NCBI GenBank assembly: GCA_003455715.1
Contig: DMQJ01000472.1
Location: 1 to 13,263, forward strand
DNA: 13,263 nucleotides
Direction: 5' to 3'
Origin: Acidimicrobiaceae bacterium
GTDB lineage: Bacteria; Actinomycetota; Acidimicrobiia; Acidimicrobiales; Ilumatobacteraceae
This document shows, one piece after another, positions 12,601 to 13,263 of the stretch. The notes below the pieces were generated by a model. It did no database searches, was not told the origin of the DNA, and saw only the letters and a list, made by a program, of their open reading frames with translations. The first letter of the stretch is position 1. Each line of letters begins with the position of its first letter. A program made the position numbers and the translations under genes.

Positions 12601-13263
12601 ATGACGGCGACCGCACAGGGCACGTCGGCCGAGTTGGCCGACCACATCGATCGGCTCGACCGAGACGGCTACACGATCGTGCGAGATGCCTTCGACGCCG
12701 AACTGGCCGCGGCGATCGACGCCGACATCGACCGTCTGGAGCGCGACCTCAACATCCAGGTGGGCGGCAACGGTTTCGAGGGGCGGGCCACCACCCGCGT
12801 CTACAACCTGCTGGCACACGGAGCCCTCTACGAACAGATCCCGGTGCACCCCGTCGTGCTGCCCCTGATGCATCACCTCCTCGGCACCGGTTGCCTGGTC
12901 AGCAGCCTCAGCGCGATCACCATCCATCCCGGCGAGACCCCCCAGCCCATCCACGCCGACGACCAGGTGATTCCAGGGCCCAAGCCGCGCCAGGCCGTCA
13001 CCGCCAACAGCATGTGGGCCATCACCGACTTCACCGAAGCCAACGGCGCCACCCGCATCATTCCCGGCAGCCACCGGCGCGACCACTCCCCCACCTACGG
13101 CCAGCACTACGACAGCGTCCCAGCCGAGATGCCTGCGGGCAGCATTCTCGTGTGGGACGGTGGCTTCTGGCACGGCGGCGGGGCCAACACCACCCAGCAG
13201 CGCCGCCGCGGCATCGCCATGAACTACTGCGCTGGCTACATCCGCCAGCAGGAGAACCAGCAG
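12601..13263 (+). CDS. Phytanoyl-CoA dioxygenase (PhyH)-family Fe(II)/2-oxoglutarate oxygenase (3' end cut by window edge)
   Basis: The 221 visible residues show no stop before the window ends. Landmarks are DRDGYTIVRDAFDAELAAAI (20-39), a RVYNLL segment (66-71), the iron-binding H118-x-D120 in PQPIHADDQ, SMWAITDFTEANGATRIIPG (137-156) followed by SHR, the distal iron ligand H191 in WDGGFWHGGGAN, and arginines 201-203 in a likely 2-oxoglutarate-binding position. PhyH-type enzymes hydroxylate small molecules, lipids or acyl-CoAs with Fe(II) and 2-oxoglutarate. The substrate is unknown. Family length is about 250-300, so a quarter or less is missing. The start is the first ATG, directly preceding the conserved N-terminal helix. 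It is divergent from the phosphotransferase by 48 bp. Confidence 0.88.
   Translation, partial: MTATAQGTSAELADHIDRLDRDGYTIVRDAFDAELAAAIDADIDRLERDLNIQVGGNGFEGRATTRVYNLLAHGALYEQIPVHPVVLPLMHHLLGTGCLVSSLSAITIHPGETPQPIHADDQVIPGPKPRQAVTANSMWAITDFTEANGATRIIPGSHRRDHSPTYGQHYDSVPAEMPAGSILVWDGGFWHGGGANTTQQRRRGIAMNYCAGYIRQQENQQ

Noticed and set aside
12553..13173. Long N-terminal extension of the phosphotransferase frame
   Set aside because: The extra 207 codons are antisense to the PhyH gene with its clear HxD...H motif. The kinase fold starts naturally at ATG 12552, next to a TACCGT box.

Overview
The window is GC-rich and densely coded, with genes on both strands. It looks like chromosomal DNA of an actinobacterium. 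The order fmdB (-) / galU (+) / moeA (+) matches the neighbourhood I recall from Mycobacterium tuberculosis (Rv0991c, Rv0993 galU, Rv0994 moeA1). Many start codons sit 6-7 nt behind a TAnnnT hexamer, the layout of leaderless promoters common in Actinobacteria. A deep-branching group such as Acidimicrobiia is my best guess, but this is inference; there is no rRNA or tRNA to settle it.

Layout. Bases 1-370 (-) hold most of a carboxymuconolactone decarboxylase/AhpD-like protein. Bases 435-1469 (+) encode a PLP-dependent Cys/Met-metabolism enzyme that seems to lack an internal segment. It converges on an alkyl-sulfatase-type metallo-beta-lactamase (2931-1609, -); two copies of a palindromic repeat fill the gap between them. 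A third repeat copy abuts the stop of a membrane-anchored SAF-domain gene (3602-3003, -). That gene lies downstream of an FmdB-family gene (4059-3703, -) whose protein has lost all the zinc-ribbon cysteines and ends in a long serine-rich tail. A near-perfect CIRCE (HrcA operator) lies in front of fmdB, between it and divergent galU (4132-4944, +). galU overlaps an AlkD-type DNA alkylation repair gene (4941-5678) by 4 nt.

A putative glycolipid-binding gene (6205-5660, -) and moeA (6230-7474, +) diverge from one 10-bp palindrome, ACGGTACCGT, which supplies a -10 box to each strand at equal distance from both starts. moeA is followed 4 nt later by moaA (7479-8498), giving a molybdenum-cofactor pair. 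Next come a small DUF4190-like membrane protein (8909-8535, -), a 222-bp intergenic region with five CACTCG-containing elements, a saccharopine-dehydrogenase-family oxidoreductase (9133-10344) coupled to an 87-aa protein of unknown function, and a minus-strand group: an APH-like phosphotransferase (12552-11518), a DUF4262-like protein (11496-11014) and a DCC-family thiol-disulfide oxidoreductase-like protein (11003-10620). Divergent from the kinase, a PhyH-family dioxygenase (12601 onward) runs off the right edge.

I see no mobile element, CRISPR array or phage gene. The points most worth attention are the cysteine-less FmdB behind a CIRCE operator, the symmetric bidirectional promoter at moeA, the family of stop-codon-abutting hairpin repeats and the CACTCG cluster. 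Functions rest on motif recognition by eye; no database search was possible.
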